Source: Clostridia bacterium (GTDB lineage: Bacteria; Bacillota; Clostridia; Christensenellales; Aristaeellaceae). From it: a stretch of 64,000 nt of DNA. Location of the stretch: the NCBI GenBank assembly GCA_017549335.1, contig JAFYVB010000041.1, positions 1-64,000 on the forward strand, in the 5' to 3' direction. The notes beneath the pieces were generated by a model. That model was given only the letters and a program-made list of their open reading frames with translations, had not been told where the DNA came from and ran no database searches. The translations under genes were made by a program, and so were the position numbers. Within the stretch, counting starts at the first letter, position 1; the number at the start of each line of letters is the position of its first letter. Positions 33,216 through 41,491 of this stretch are shown piece after piece.

Positions 33216-34991
33216 ATGAAATGGGATCTGAGCGTACTTTATCAGAATTTTGACGATCCTGCCATCGAAAAGGATTTTGCCCGTGTGGTGGAACTTACCG
33301 GTGAAATGAAAGAACTGCTGGCCCATCCCGGCGAAGCAAAGGAAACGCTGGAAAAGTACTACCTGCTGTGCGAGGAGTGCGAGCTGCTCAGCGGCAAGCT
33401 GGGGGAATTCGCTTCCCTGACCACGGCTACCGACGCCACCAACGAGCCTGCCATGGTGCTCATGGACAGACTGATGCAGCAGTCCGTGGAAGAGAGCCTG
33501 GTGGATTCTGACTTCTCCCGCTATCTGAAGAGCCTGAGCGATGAAGCGTTTGAAAACGCCATCGCCGCCAGTGAAAAGCTGCAGGCGGTTGATTATTCCG
33601 TGCGCTATTCCCGTGTGGCTGCCGATCATAATCCCGCGCCCGAAATCGAAGAATGGCTGCTGAATATGTCCCTGACCGGTGCGCAGGCCTTCTCTCAGCT
33701 GCGCGATAAGCTGGACGCCACGCTGATGGTGGATTACCGCGGCGAGCAGCTGCCCCTGGCGGCTGTGCGCGGCATGGCGGAAGATCCTGATCCCGCCGTG
33801 CGCCGTGACGCTTACGAAGCCGAGCTGAAGTCCTACGCCAAGATCGAGCATGCCATGGCCGCCTGCCTCAACTCCATCAAGGGCGAAGGCCTGACCCTCA
33901 TCAAGGCGGAGAATTTTGATTCCATTCTGGACGCCACGCTGTTCAAGTCTTCCATGGATCGCGAAACCCTGGATGCCATGTGGACGGCCTGCCGTGAGTT
34001 TTTCCCTGCCTTCCGCAGCTATCTGCGCAAAAAGGCCGAATTGCTGGGTCATAAGAACGGTCTGCCCTTCTATGATCTGTTTGCGCCCGTCAGCATCGGC
34101 GATGCGCCTGTCCGCACCTATACCGCAGAGGAAGCCCATGAGCTTCTTGTACGCGAAATGAGCAAGTTCACCCCTGAAATGGGCACATTTATCGACCGTG
34201 CCTTCAACGAACGCTGGATCGATATGTACCCCTATGAGGGCAAGGGCGGCGGCGCCTTCTGTGCCGGCATTGAAAGCTGCGAGCAGAGCCGTGTTTTGAC
34301 CAACTTTACGGGCAGTCTGGGCGACGTGAGCACGCTGGCCCATGAGCTTGGTCATGCCTGGCACAACCATTGCATGAAGGGCCTGCCCCTGTGCATGCGC
34401 CGCGAGCCCATGCCGCTGGCGGAAACGGCCTCTATCTTCAACGAAACGCTGCTGGCCAATGTGCTTCGTGCCGGCGCCGAAAAGGAAGAACTTTTCGGTC
34501 TTCTGGAAGCCGAACTGCAGGATGCCACGCAGGTGATCCTTGACATTTACAGCCGTTATCTGTTTGAAACGGCGGTCATCGAAGGCCGCAAGACCCATCA
34601 GCTGTCCGTGGAAGAGCTCAAGAATCTGATGCTGGATGCGCAGGATCAGTCTTACGGTGACGGCCTTGATCCGGAGTATCGCCATCCCTACATGTGGGCC
34701 TGCAAGAGCCACTACTACATTCCCGGCTTTGCCTTCTATAACTTCCCCTATGCCTTCGGTCTGCTGTTTGGCAAGGGCGTGTTTGCCCAGTATCAGGAAA
34801 AGGGCGCGGACTTCGTGCCCACCTACAATCAGCTGCTGCGCTCCTGCGGCTCGGGCAGTATTGCCGATGTGGCCGCCAGCGTGGGGATCGACGTTCGCAG
34901 CGTGGACTTCTGGCGTGAATCGCTGCGCGTGATCGAAGAAGACATCAAGCTGTTCAACCGCCTTGCCGACGAATACATGGGCAAAGCCTGA
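33216..34991 (+). CDS. pepF: M3-family oligoendopeptidase F
   Basis: This cytosolic zinc endopeptidase degrades oligopeptides. The 591-residue size is normal. The C-terminal catalytic domain carries HELGHAWHNH (HExxH, about residues 376-380) and the downstream Glu in AETASIFNETLL, plus YIPGFAFYNFPYAFG. The N-terminal helical domain contains SLTGAQAFSQLRDKLDATL. AAAGGAG precedes the ATG. It follows the GntR gene closely and probably shares its transcript. Confidence 0.96.
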   Translation: MKWDLSVLYQNFDDPAIEKDFARVVELTGEMKELLAHPGEAKETLEKYYLLCEECELLSGKLGEFASLTTATDATNEPAMVLMDRLMQQSVEESLVDSDFSRYLKSLSDEAFENAIAASEKLQAVDYSVRYSRVAADHNPAPEIEEWLLNMSLTGAQAFSQLRDKLDATLMVDYRGEQLPLAAVRGMAEDPDPAVRRDAYEAELKSYAKIEHAMAACLNSIKGEGLTLIKAENFDSILDATLFKSSMDRETLDAMWTACREFFPAFRSYLRKKAELLGHKNGLPFYDLFAPVSIGDAPVRTYTAEEAHELLVREMSKFTPEMGTFIDRAFNERWIDMYPYEGKGGGAFCAGIESCEQSRVLTNFTGSLGDVSTLAHELGHAWHNHCMKGLPLCMRREPMPLAETASIFNETLLANVLRAGAEKEELFGLLEAELQDATQVILDIYSRYLFETAVIEGRKTHQLSVEELKNLMLDAQDQSYGDGLDPEYRHPYMWACKSHYYIPGFAFYNFPYAFGLLFGKGVFAQYQEKGADFVPTYNQLLRSCGSGSIADVAASVGIDVRSVDFWRESLRVIEEDIKLFNRLADEYMGKA

Positions 34992-35027
34992 CGGAATATA
35001 CTGAGTTACTGTTTACGGAGGAAATCC

Positions 35028-36197
35028 ATGCGCAAAGATTTGTGTATTATCCTTGTGCTGCTTCTGTCTGTTCTGTGCTTTTCCGCAGTGGCGGAAACGG
35101 ACAGCGACGTGACCTATCATGACGTATACTATACGCCCACGCCTGTGCCTACGGCTACGCCGGCAGGGTATACGCCTACGCCCGAACCGCCGCCGCCCAC
35201 GCCTGTGCCTACGGCTACGCCCCGCTATGAGGCGGACGGCAGCGTGGTGCTAACGCTGACGGCGGTGGGTGACGTGACCATCGGCCGCAATGCCAAGTAC
35301 AGCGGTTCTTCGATCTTCGAGAAGGAACTCAAGCGGCAGGATAACGACGTTAACTTTATCTTCCGCAATGTACGGGATATCCTCAAGGGCGATGACGTGA
35401 CCATCATCAACTTTGAAGGCGTTCTGGCGGACGAATACTCCATTCCCTCCAAGAAGCGGGAGAATTCCTTCCTCTTTGTCGCGCCCACCTCTTATGCCGA
35501 AGCTCTGGTCAACGGCAGTGTGGAGATCGCCACCATCGAAAACAATCATATTGACGATTTCGGTGATAACGGACGTGCCAGCACGCAAAAGACGCTGACG
35601 GAGAATGACATTACCTGGGCGGATGAATTCAACATGGCCAGCTATGAAGTGCAGGGCGTGAAGATCGCCGTGCTTTCGTACAAGACCTTTGATTACTACG
35701 ATACGCTGAACAAAAAGGTTCCCGCCGAAGTGGCTTCCGCCAAGGCCACCCATGATCTGGTGATCGTGTGCTATCACTGGGGTGCGGAGAAGGATTATTA
35801 TCCCAATGACCGTCAGCAGAAGCTGGCGCATGCCACCATTGATGCCGGCGCCGATCTGATCATCGGTCATCACAGTCATCGTATCAATCCCATTGAAGAA
35901 TATAACGGCAAATACATTGTTTACTCTGTGGGCAATTTCTCCTTTGCTGGAAACAACAAGCCGGATGATATGTCCACGTTCATCTTCCAGACGCGCTTCC
36001 GCATGAAGGACGGTCAGATCATCGGCAATTCTTTCCGCATTGTGCCTTGCCGTATTTCTTCCAAAACCGATTACAATGATTTTGCACCTACGCCTTACAC
36101 CGAGCAGCTGCGCATTGACAATGTGATCAATACCATGCTCAAGAACGGTAAATATATCAAAAATGCGGTGGAAAGCTATCCGCTTGACTGGGAATAA
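35028..36197 (+). CDS. Exported CapA-family protein with Pro/Thr linker
   Basis: This 389-residue protein has a signal peptide (LCIILVLLLSVLCFSAVA-E) and a 45-residue Pro/Thr linker made of repeated TPVPTATP units. The CapA-like metallophosphatase core starts TAVGDVTIGRN, with INFEGVLADE, IENNHIDDFGDNG, CYHWGAEKDYY, GHHSHRINP and SVGNFSFAG. The linker should hold the domain away from the membrane or wall. It differs from the paralogue at 11282 by the linker and by its His-rich loops. No capBC genes are near, so polymer synthesis is not implied. Confidence 0.92.
   Translation: MRKDLCIILVLLLSVLCFSAVAETDSDVTYHDVYYTPTPVPTATPAGYTPTPEPPPPTPVPTATPRYEADGSVVLTLTAVGDVTIGRNAKYSGSSIFEKELKRQDNDVNFIFRNVRDILKGDDVTIINFEGVLADEYSIPSKKRENSFLFVAPTSYAEALVNGSVEIATIENNHIDDFGDNGRASTQKTLTENDITWADEFNMASYEVQGVKIAVLSYKTFDYYDTLNKKVPAEVASAKATHDLVIVCYHWGAEKDYYPNDRQQKLAHATIDAGADLIIGHHSHRINPIEEYNGKYIVYSVGNFSFAGNNKPDDMSTFIFQTRFRMKDGQIIGNSFRIVPCRISSKTDYNDFAPTPYTEQLRIDNVINTMLKNGKYIKNAVESYPLDWE
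35134..35221 (+). repeat. Two 28-bp direct repeats in the linker of the second capA-like gene
   Basis: Bases 35134-35161 recur exactly at 35194-35221, 60 bp apart, coding TPVPTATP. This is a sign of recent duplication of the linker. Confidence 0.88.
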
Positions 36198-36209
36198 TCA
36201 AAACTGACA

Positions 36210-36239
36210 GTACGGAAGAAGCGTATACGGTTTCCGTAC
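36210..36239. repeat. Nested palindromes before the LeuB-like gene
   Basis: GTACGGAA (36210-36217) pairs exactly with TTCCGTAC (36232-36239), and the loop contains the palindrome CGTATACG (36222-36229). The right arm is followed after a few bases by the ribosome site. There is no T-tract, so an operator or translation-controlling hairpin is more likely than a terminator. Confidence 0.6.
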
Positions 36240-36249
36240 GGTATGGGGG

Positions 36250-37197
36250 ATGAGTATGCGCAAGAAGATCGTGCTGCTGTATGAGGACGATTGCGGAAGA
36301 CTGCTTTGTGAGGTGGCTTCCCGGGTGCTGACGGCGGTATCGTTGTCCTTTGGTCATACCTTTTCGGTATCCGTGAGATGCTGCCGCGATGAGGAGATCG
36401 ATGACGCCGCACTGACGGTCTGCAGTGAGGCGGATGCTGTGCTGGCTGCGTCTGACAATATGAAGTGCCTTGATTCCCTGGTTGCCGAAATGTACTGCAA
36501 CTGCCGCGTGCGGGACCTGCGCTATGGGGAAATGATCGAAAACCGTGCGCTCACGGGCAAGGATAAGGACTTCTGTGCGCTGATCGTGCAGGCGCTGGAG
36601 GCAGATGAAGCCGCGCTTCTGGAAGCCGGAAAACAGGCGGCAGCTATTGCAAAACAGGAAACGTTGCCGCTTCGTCCCGTGCCGCCGGCAGGCAAACTGG
36701 CGGAAGTATGGGAAAAAGCCCTTGCCGCTGCCTTTGCGGAGCAGTATGTGAACGCACAGGGGGTTTCCCTCCCCGACGTGATCCCTGCAGTGATCGCAAT
36801 GCCGGATGAAGTGGGCGTGCTGCTGTGCCCGCCCTATGCCGGTATGGTGCTGGCACCCGCCCTCAAAGCACTCTGCGGCGCACCTGCCATGTGTTATGAC
36901 CGCTATACCGGCGGTCAGTGTCCGCTGTATGCTGCGCTTTCCGCAAGTGAAAGAACGGCGGGCAGCGAAGCCAATCCTTTCGGATTGATCCGTGCCATCG
37001 AGCAGCTGCTCCGCGAGGAGTTTGAAATGGAGCTGGAGGCGGGCTGCGTTGAAGCCGCTATGCGCAACGTCCTGCAGGCAGGCTGGCGCTCGCCGGATAT
37101 CGCTGTAACGGGATATCCGCAGCTTGGCGCCGAGGGCATGACCGAGCTTCTCTGCCAGCAGATTGAAGTGGCGGGTGAATGGGCCGGCAAAGCCTGA
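36250..37197 (+). CDS. Degenerate isopropylmalate/isocitrate dehydrogenase-like protein
   Basis: This 315-residue protein starts at ATG 36250 or, with better spacing to GGGGG, ATG 36256. Its layout follows LeuB end to end. KIVLLYEDDCGRLLCEVASR stands for the KIALLPGDGIGPEV start; EADAVLAASDN for the ADAILLGAVGGP strand; CRVRDLRYGE for the ANLRPVK loop; and CPLYAALSASERTAGSEANP for the [20 protein letters not shown] NAD loop. The end has RNVLQAGWRSPDI for the 'VL..GYRTxDI' helix. The metal-binding GDILSDE loop reads CPPYAGMVLAP and the SVDKANVL lysine is gone, so it should be inactive as a dehydrogenase. It is probably a pseudoenzyme. No leu genes are adjacent, and the role is unknown. Confidence 0.75.
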   Translation: MSMRKKIVLLYEDDCGRLLCEVASRVLTAVSLSFGHTFSVSVRCCRDEEIDDAALTVCSEADAVLAASDNMKCLDSLVAEMYCNCRVRDLRYGEMIENRALTGKDKDFCALIVQALEADEAALLEAGKQAAAIAKQETLPLRPVPPAGKLAEVWEKALAAAFAEQYVNAQGVSLPDVIPAVIAMPDEVGVLLCPPYAGMVLAPALKALCGAPAMCYDRYTGGQCPLYAALSASERTAGSEANPFGLIRAIEQLLREEFEMELEAGCVEAAMRNVLQAGWRSPDIAVTGYPQLGAEGMTELLCQQIEVAGEWAGKA

Positions 37198-37225
37198 CCG
37201 CAAAGAAAATCCATATACGACATAG

Positions 37226-37282
37226 AAAGCGTCCGTCCGTGCATATCCTTCCAAGAGGTGATGTGCATGGGACGGGCGTTTT
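37226..37282 (+). terminator. Long hairpin overlapping the L,D-transpeptidase start
   Basis: A stem of about 19 pairs (37226-37244 with 37263-37282, four wobbles, one bulge) carries the ribosome site in its 18-nt loop and is followed by TTTTGTTT. It could end transcripts from the upstream gene, or hide the start of the transpeptidase, or both. Confidence 0.6.
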
Positions 37283-37941
37283 GTTTGTGTATGATCGCGG
37301 TGCTATTGTGGGTGGGCAGCTGGCAAAGTGAAACGCTGCAAACAATGAGCGTCGCGCCTGCAGATAAATGGATCCTGATCGAAGTGGATTTAAAACGATT
37401 GACGCTGTATGAAGGAACGAAGGTTCTCAAACGCTATCCCATTGCGTCGGGGGCGTGGAGCACACCTTCGCCCCTGGGAATGTTTACGGTGGTGGGACGC
37501 TTCAAGACCGAAATGTCAGGCTTTGGCACGCGATTTCTCAAAATCAATGTTCCCTATGGCTTGTATGGCATACACGGCACCAACAAACCCGAATCCATTG
37601 GCAATAATGCCTCTCACGGCTGCTTTCGGCTACGGGTGAAGGACGCGGAAGAACTCTACGATCTTACGCCCAACGGCACGAAGGTATATGTTGAGGGAGG
37701 GCCCTACGGGCTGCTGGGCGACGGATTGAGAACGCTTAAATCCGGCGATCGGAACAGCCATGTCATGGAGGTGCAAAAACGCCTCCTGCAGCAAGCGTTT
37801 TATTCCGGCAGCATCGACGGTATTTACGGAGAAAGCATGAGCAAGGCTGTGCTCGCCGCAAGAAAAGCTTATGGTCTGGCGGCGGTGGATACGGTGGATG
37901 CGGCACTGTATGCAAAACTGGGAATTGTACTGTTTGAGTGA
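37267..37941 (+). CDS. L,D-transpeptidase (YkuD) with peptidoglycan-binding domain
   Basis: The start is ATG 37267, eight bases after AGAGG; ATG 37261 is an alternative. About 224 residues. An N-terminal hydrophobic segment (FCLCMIAVLLWVGSW) directs export. The YkuD domain (about 30-145) shows HGTN and SHGCFRL, whose Cys is the nucleophile forming 3-3 peptide cross-links. The C-terminal part (about 160-224: LKSGDRNSHVMEVQKRLLQQAFYSGSIDGIYGESMSKAV) is a PG_binding_1 domain. It ends 31 bp before spoIIIAA, so spore-wall or sporulation-linked cross-linking is a reasonable but unproven guess. Confidence 0.93.
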   Translation: MGRAFCLCMIAVLLWVGSWQSETLQTMSVAPADKWILIEVDLKRLTLYEGTKVLKRYPIASGAWSTPSPLGMFTVVGRFKTEMSGFGTRFLKINVPYGLYGIHGTNKPESIGNNASHGCFRLRVKDAEELYDLTPNGTKVYVEGGPYGLLGDGLRTLKSGDRNSHVMEVQKRLLQQAFYSGSIDGIYGESMSKAVLAARKAYGLAAVDTVDAALYAKLGIVLFE

Positions 37942-37972
37942 TGATCACGATTCAAAGTGCATACAGTGGGGT

Positions 37973-38821
37973 ATGGAATGGCTTAAGTATTTTCCCCGGC
38001 CGCTTTATGAAGAATTGCGGCAGATCCCTTATGAAACCCTGCGGGATATCCGTCTGTATGCGGAGGCGCCCTGCCGCGTCAATACGCTGTCGGGAGAGAA
38101 AATGCTGCAGATCGTATTAGACCGGAAGCTGCTCTATCAAACCGTGCAGGAATTGTGCCGCAACAGGCTGAGGATATCGCCTGAAGCAACGGGACAGGGA
38201 TATATCACGCTGGAAGGCGGGCACCGCGTAGGATTGTGCGGGCGCGTTACGCAGGAAGGGAAAGCCCTTGTTTTGCAGGAAGTAGGCAGCGTGTGTATCC
38301 GCATTGCCCATGCGGTGACAGGGTGCGGAATTCAGACGGCGGAGGAATTTATGCGCACCGGGCAAGGTATCGTGATTTGCGGTTTGCCCGGCAGCGGAAA
38401 GACGACACATTTGCGGGATGTGCTGCGTATTCTTTCTCAAAAAGGTATAACGGCAGGACTTTGCGACGAGCGCAGCGAGGTAGCGGCCTGCGTGCAGGGA
38501 GTACCCCAGCTTGACGTGGGCGAAAGAACGCATGTGCTGGACGGCTGCCCCAAGGCAGAGGCGCTGCGGTGGCTTTTGAGGGGGATGTGTCCCCGAGTGC
38601 TGGCTATGGATGAACTGTACGGGGAAAACGAATGCGAGGCCATCTGCGATGCTGCAGCCTGCGGCGTGCCGGTGATTGCAACCGTTCATGCAGCCGATGA
38701 AAAAACGCTGATGCAAAGAAAAGGCGTTGCCCGTCTGTTTGCGCAGGGTGTTTTCGGCGCCGCAGTTTTCCTTCGGGGAGGGCAGGTATCCACGGTGAAG
38801 AGGGCGGAGGAAATACGATGA
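37973..38821 (+). CDS. spoIIIAA: Stage III sporulation protein AA
   Basis: This is the cytoplasmic ATPase of the SpoIIIA-SpoIIQ channel between mother cell and forespore. It has 282 residues from ATG 37973. The P-loop GLPGSGKTTHLRD (about 137), the DERSEV segment, the Walker B-like RVLAMDELYGE and VIATVHA are visible. The family resembles VirB11/GspE secretion ATPases. The ribosome site (GTGGGG) is weak. It overlaps spoIIIAB by four bases. Confidence 0.96.
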   Translation: MEWLKYFPRPLYEELRQIPYETLRDIRLYAEAPCRVNTLSGEKMLQIVLDRKLLYQTVQELCRNRLRISPEATGQGYITLEGGHRVGLCGRVTQEGKALVLQEVGSVCIRIAHAVTGCGIQTAEEFMRTGQGIVICGLPGSGKTTHLRDVLRILSQKGITAGLCDERSEVAACVQGVPQLDVGERTHVLDGCPKAEALRWLLRGMCPRVLAMDELYGENECEAICDAAACGVPVIATVHAADEKTLMQRKGVARLFAQGVFGAAVFLRGGQVSTVKRAEEIR

Positions 38822-39258
38822 TCAAAGCGCTTTCGGCAGGCGCGGTCTGCCTTGTGATGGGATGTGCGGCTGCCGTTCGGTTAGCCCAAAGAGCTTCGGC
38901 GCTTCGCAGTATGCATGGGGCGCTTGCACAGATGGAAACGTATTGTCAATGCCTGCGGATGCCGCCGGATGACATCATTGCGGCGGTGATGACTTTTCTT
39001 CCGGCACAAAACCGCAGCGAACTGATGCAGGCTATGGAAAACCTGCCCTTCACAAAAGAAGAAAAGCAGCTTGTGCGCTCGGTATGCAATGCACTGTACG
39101 AGGCCTCCTCGGAGGCACAGGTGCGGTGCGTTTCCTTTGCGGCAAGGCGCTTTGAAGAATTGCTGTGCATTGCCCGGGAAAAGCAAGGCAGGGACGCCAA
39201 ACTGTATACTTCTCTTGGATTTTTCGGCGGTCTGTGCCTATTTTTGATGTGTGTGTAG
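38818..39258 (+). CDS. spoIIIAB: Stage III sporulation protein AB
   Basis: This 146-residue membrane protein has an N-terminal hydrophobic segment (AGAVCLVMGCAAAVRL), a coiled-coil-like middle (RASALRSMHGALAQMETYC) and a C-terminal hydrophobic segment (LGFFGGLCLFLMCV). The layout is as in the SpoIIIAB family, which is related to GspF-like channel parts. It is translationally coupled to spoIIIAA. Confidence 0.9.
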   Translation: MIKALSAGAVCLVMGCAAAVRLAQRASALRSMHGALAQMETYCQCLRMPPDDIIAAVMTFLPAQNRSELMQAMENLPFTKEEKQLVRSVCNALYEASSEAQVRCVSFAARRFEELLCIAREKQGRDAKLYTSLGFFGGLCLFLMCV

Positions 39259-39266
39259 GAGGCGGT

Positions 39267-39464
39267 ATGCAGGTTCAGGAATTGCTGCAGATTGCGGGGA
39301 TCGGTATTTTGGTGGCGGTGATCGGACAGATTCTCACCCGAGCGGGACGCGATGACATGGCTACGCTGACGTCGGTGGCCGGTCTTGCCATTGTGCTGAT
39401 GCTGGTGGTGACGCTGATCGCAGAGCTTTTCGGCAACGTGCAAAGCATATTCGGGCTGTACTGA
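39267..39464 (+). CDS. spoIIIAC: Stage III sporulation protein AC
   Basis: A 65-residue protein with two membrane helices (LQIAGIGILVAVIGQIL; LTSVAGLAIVLMLVVTLIAELF), ATG 39267 after TAGGAGG. The size and pattern are exactly those of SpoIIIAC. The stop shares a base with the spoIIIAD start. Confidence 0.93.
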   Translation: MQVQELLQIAGIGILVAVIGQILTRAGRDDMATLTSVAGLAIVLMLVVTLIAELFGNVQSIFGLY

Positions 39465-39853
39465 TGGCGTCTTTCTGGCGGTTCATCGGCATCGCGGCAG
39501 CGGGCGCTGTGCTGAGCATGACGGTGCGCGGCGCACACAAAGAGATGGGCGCGGTGTTTTCGCTTTTGTGCGGCACGGTGCTGATACTCTTGCTCACCGA
39601 CCGCATCGCCGAGACGGTGAGTGCTTTCGGGGAGATCGCACGGCTTTCTTCCATGACGGACGGGCAGACGGCGCTGATCCTCAAAGTGCTGGGCGTTTCC
39701 CTTTTGAGCGAGTTCGCCGCACAGGCATGTCGGGATGCGGGAGAAGAGGGCATTGCGCTGCGGGTGGAGCTTGGGGGCAGGATCATGCTGATCGTGCTGG
39801 CGCTGCCGCTTCTTAAGGAAATAACGCAGCTGATTGCGGAGATGACGGCGTGA
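39464..39853 (+). CDS. spoIIIAD: Stage III sporulation protein AD
   Basis: This 129-residue membrane protein (FWRFIGIAAAGAVLSMTVRG; HKEMGAVFSLLCGTVLILLL; LKVLGVSLLSEFAAQACRDAGEE; IMLIVLALPLLKEITQLI) has the family's four-helix pattern. The AD family motif 'GVSLLSEFAAQACRDAGE' is clear. It overlaps spoIIIAE by four bases. Confidence 0.95.
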   Translation: MASFWRFIGIAAAGAVLSMTVRGAHKEMGAVFSLLCGTVLILLLTDRIAETVSAFGEIARLSSMTDGQTALILKVLGVSLLSEFAAQACRDAGEEGIALRVELGGRIMLIVLALPLLKEITQLIAEMTA

Positions 39854-40968
39854 AAAAGGGATGCATTGCGGTTTTGCTGCTGATAGCACTTATGTCCTGC
39901 GCCCGGGGCGAGGAACTCGATCAGGGTCTTGCAAGGGTGCTTGAGGGGATAGAGCTTGACGCCCTTGAAAGGGCGGCGCAGGAGGAAAATCTCGGGGAAA
40001 CCGTGCTTTTGCTGGCTCGCGGAGAGGTGATCTGGAATGCGGGGGAAGTGCTTTCGCATCTGAAGACGTTTGTGCTGGGCGAGGTGCAAAACAGTATGCA
40101 GCGGATGATGGGCCTTTTGGCGCCTTCGCTTTTGTGCGCGCTGATCGGCGTGCTTCGCGGAAAAGGAAAAAGCGTCGTTTCGCTGGCAGAAAGCATCTGT
40201 TTTCTGGCGCTGGCAGCCGTGATGGGCTCGGATATCAAAACCTATCTTGCAGCTGCGGAGGGCGCCGTTAACAGAATGGATGAAATCATGGAGTCGCTTT
40301 TCCCGATTTTGCTGACGCTGCTGGCGTCCGTCGGTTCCACGGCAGGAACGGCGCTTTTTCAGCCTGCCGTTGCCGCAGCCAGCGGTACCATGACCACCCT
40401 GGTGCGCAATGTGTCGCTGCCCATGGCACTGGGGATGGCGGTGATCACCATGCTTGACAGCTTGTCTGAAAAGATGCGCCTGCACCGTTTTTCGATGCTT
40501 TTGCGCTCCTGTGCCACTTGGACGCTGGGGATTGCTTTTACGGTATTTATCGGCGTTACTGCTCTGCAGGGGCTTTCTGCGGGCACGGCGGACGGCGTGA
40601 GCATCCGCGCTGCAAAATACGCGGTAGACCATTTTGTGCCGGTGGTGGGCGGTATGTTCGCAGATACCATGGATACGCTGGTGGGCTGCTCCCTTCTGAT
40701 CAAAAATGCGCTGGGTATTACGGGAATGGCATTGCTGTTTGCCGCTGCGGGGCTGCCTATGCTCAGAACGCTGTGTGCGGCGCTGATGTACAGGCTTTGC
40801 GCGGCGCTTTTGCAGCCTGTGGGTCAGGAACGGGTGGCAGGAACACTGCACGGATTTTCCGACGTGATGACGGTACTGTTTGTTATTCAGCTGTCAGTGG
40901 GGGCCATGTTTATGCTGCTGATTGCGCAAATGCTGGCGGTGGGAAATGCGGCGGTGATGCTCAGATGA
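39850..40968 (+). CDS. spoIIIAE: Stage III sporulation protein AE
   Basis: GTG start at 39850 (GTGA overlap with AD). The 372-residue polytopic membrane protein has an N-terminal signal-like segment and then several helices. The conserved regions FPILLTLLASVGSTAGTALFQP, KMRLHRFSMLLRSCATWTLGI, AKYAVDHFVPVVGGMFADTMDTLVGCSLLIKNALGITG and LYRLCAALLQPVG-type segments match the family. It is a putative permease part of the feeding tube. It overlaps AF by four bases. Confidence 0.95.
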   Translation: MKKGCIAVLLLIALMSCARGEELDQGLARVLEGIELDALERAAQEENLGETVLLLARGEVIWNAGEVLSHLKTFVLGEVQNSMQRMMGLLAPSLLCALIGVLRGKGKSVVSLAESICFLALAAVMGSDIKTYLAAAEGAVNRMDEIMESLFPILLTLLASVGSTAGTALFQPAVAAASGTMTTLVRNVSLPMALGMAVITMLDSLSEKMRLHRFSMLLRSCATWTLGIAFTVFIGVTALQGLSAGTADGVSIRAAKYAVDHFVPVVGGMFADTMDTLVGCSLLIKNALGITGMALLFAAAGLPMLRTLCAALMYRLCAALLQPVGQERVAGTLHGFSDVMTVLFVIQLSVGAMFMLLIAQMLAVGNAAVMLR

Positions 40969-41135
40969 AAAACTTTCTGCGCGCGGTTTCCATGCTGGGC
41001 ATTTTGCGGCTGCTGATGGATATGCTTTTGCCCGAAGGGAAAATGCGGTGCATTTGTGACATGATACTGGGGCTGGTGCTGATGCGCTCGCTGCTGGAAG
41101 CCGCCCGAATGCTTTTGCACGGAGGATTATTCTGA
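40965..41135 (+). CDS. spoIIIAF: Minimal SpoIIIAF-like protein
   Basis: A 56-residue frame sits exactly in the AF slot, overlapping AE by four bases and sharing a base with AG. It contains only the membrane part (VSMLGILRLLMDMLLPEGK...CDMILGLVLMRSLLEAARM). B. subtilis SpoIIIAF is about 206 residues, with a soluble ring-forming domain after two helices; that domain is absent and there is no frameshift that would restore it. Whether the short form works or is decaying is unknown. The identity rests on position and the 'LP.GK....C.M..GL' pattern. Confidence 0.75.
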   Translation: MKNFLRAVSMLGILRLLMDMLLPEGKMRCICDMILGLVLMRSLLEAARMLLHGGLF

Positions 41136-41491
41136 TGCCCTTGAATATAAAATCGCTTCTGTCCGGGGATAAGAAAGGACTTCTTGTTCTGCTTGCTTTG
41201 CTGGTTGGGATTTTGTTTTTTCCAATGGGTAAAAGCGCCATGACGCAGGAGGAAAAGCGCATATCCCAGGCGCTGTCCAAAGTGGAGGGCGCGGGATGTG
41301 TGCAGGTAGCGATCTATTACAGCGGGGAAACGGGCGCCTTCGGAGGCGAAAGAGAATGCATCGGGGCGGTTGCCGTTTGCGAGGGAGCGGGGGACATGGG
41401 GGTGCGGATCAACGTGGCCAGAGCCCTTGAAACGCTTCTGGGGCTTGATGCCAGGGACGTGATCGTGTTAAAAATGAAGGAGGGAAAATGA
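41135..41491 (+). CDS. spoIIIAG: Stage III sporulation protein AG (short form)
   Basis: This 118-residue protein has one membrane helix (LLVLLALLVGILFFPM), a helix (EEKRISQALSKVEGAGCVQVAIYYS) and a small ring-building domain (GAVAVCEGAGDMGVRINVARALETLLGLDARDVIVLKMKEG). It matches the SpoIIIAG pattern, in which the 'VEGAG.V.V.I.Y' and 'GA.VVAEGA' strands are conserved. It is about half the length of the B. subtilis protein because the linker is missing. AG forms the forespore-facing ring. Confidence 0.9.
   Translation: MPLNIKSLLSGDKKGLLVLLALLVGILFFPMGKSAMTQEEKRISQALSKVEGAGCVQVAIYYSGETGAFGGERECIGAVAVCEGAGDMGVRINVARALETLLGLDARDVIVLKMKEGK

Noticed and set aside
37960..37967. CATACAGT, similar to a sigma-E -10 box, before spoIIIAA
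   Set aside because: It is only six bases before the start codon, so a transcript would begin at or after the start. No matching -35 box is present.
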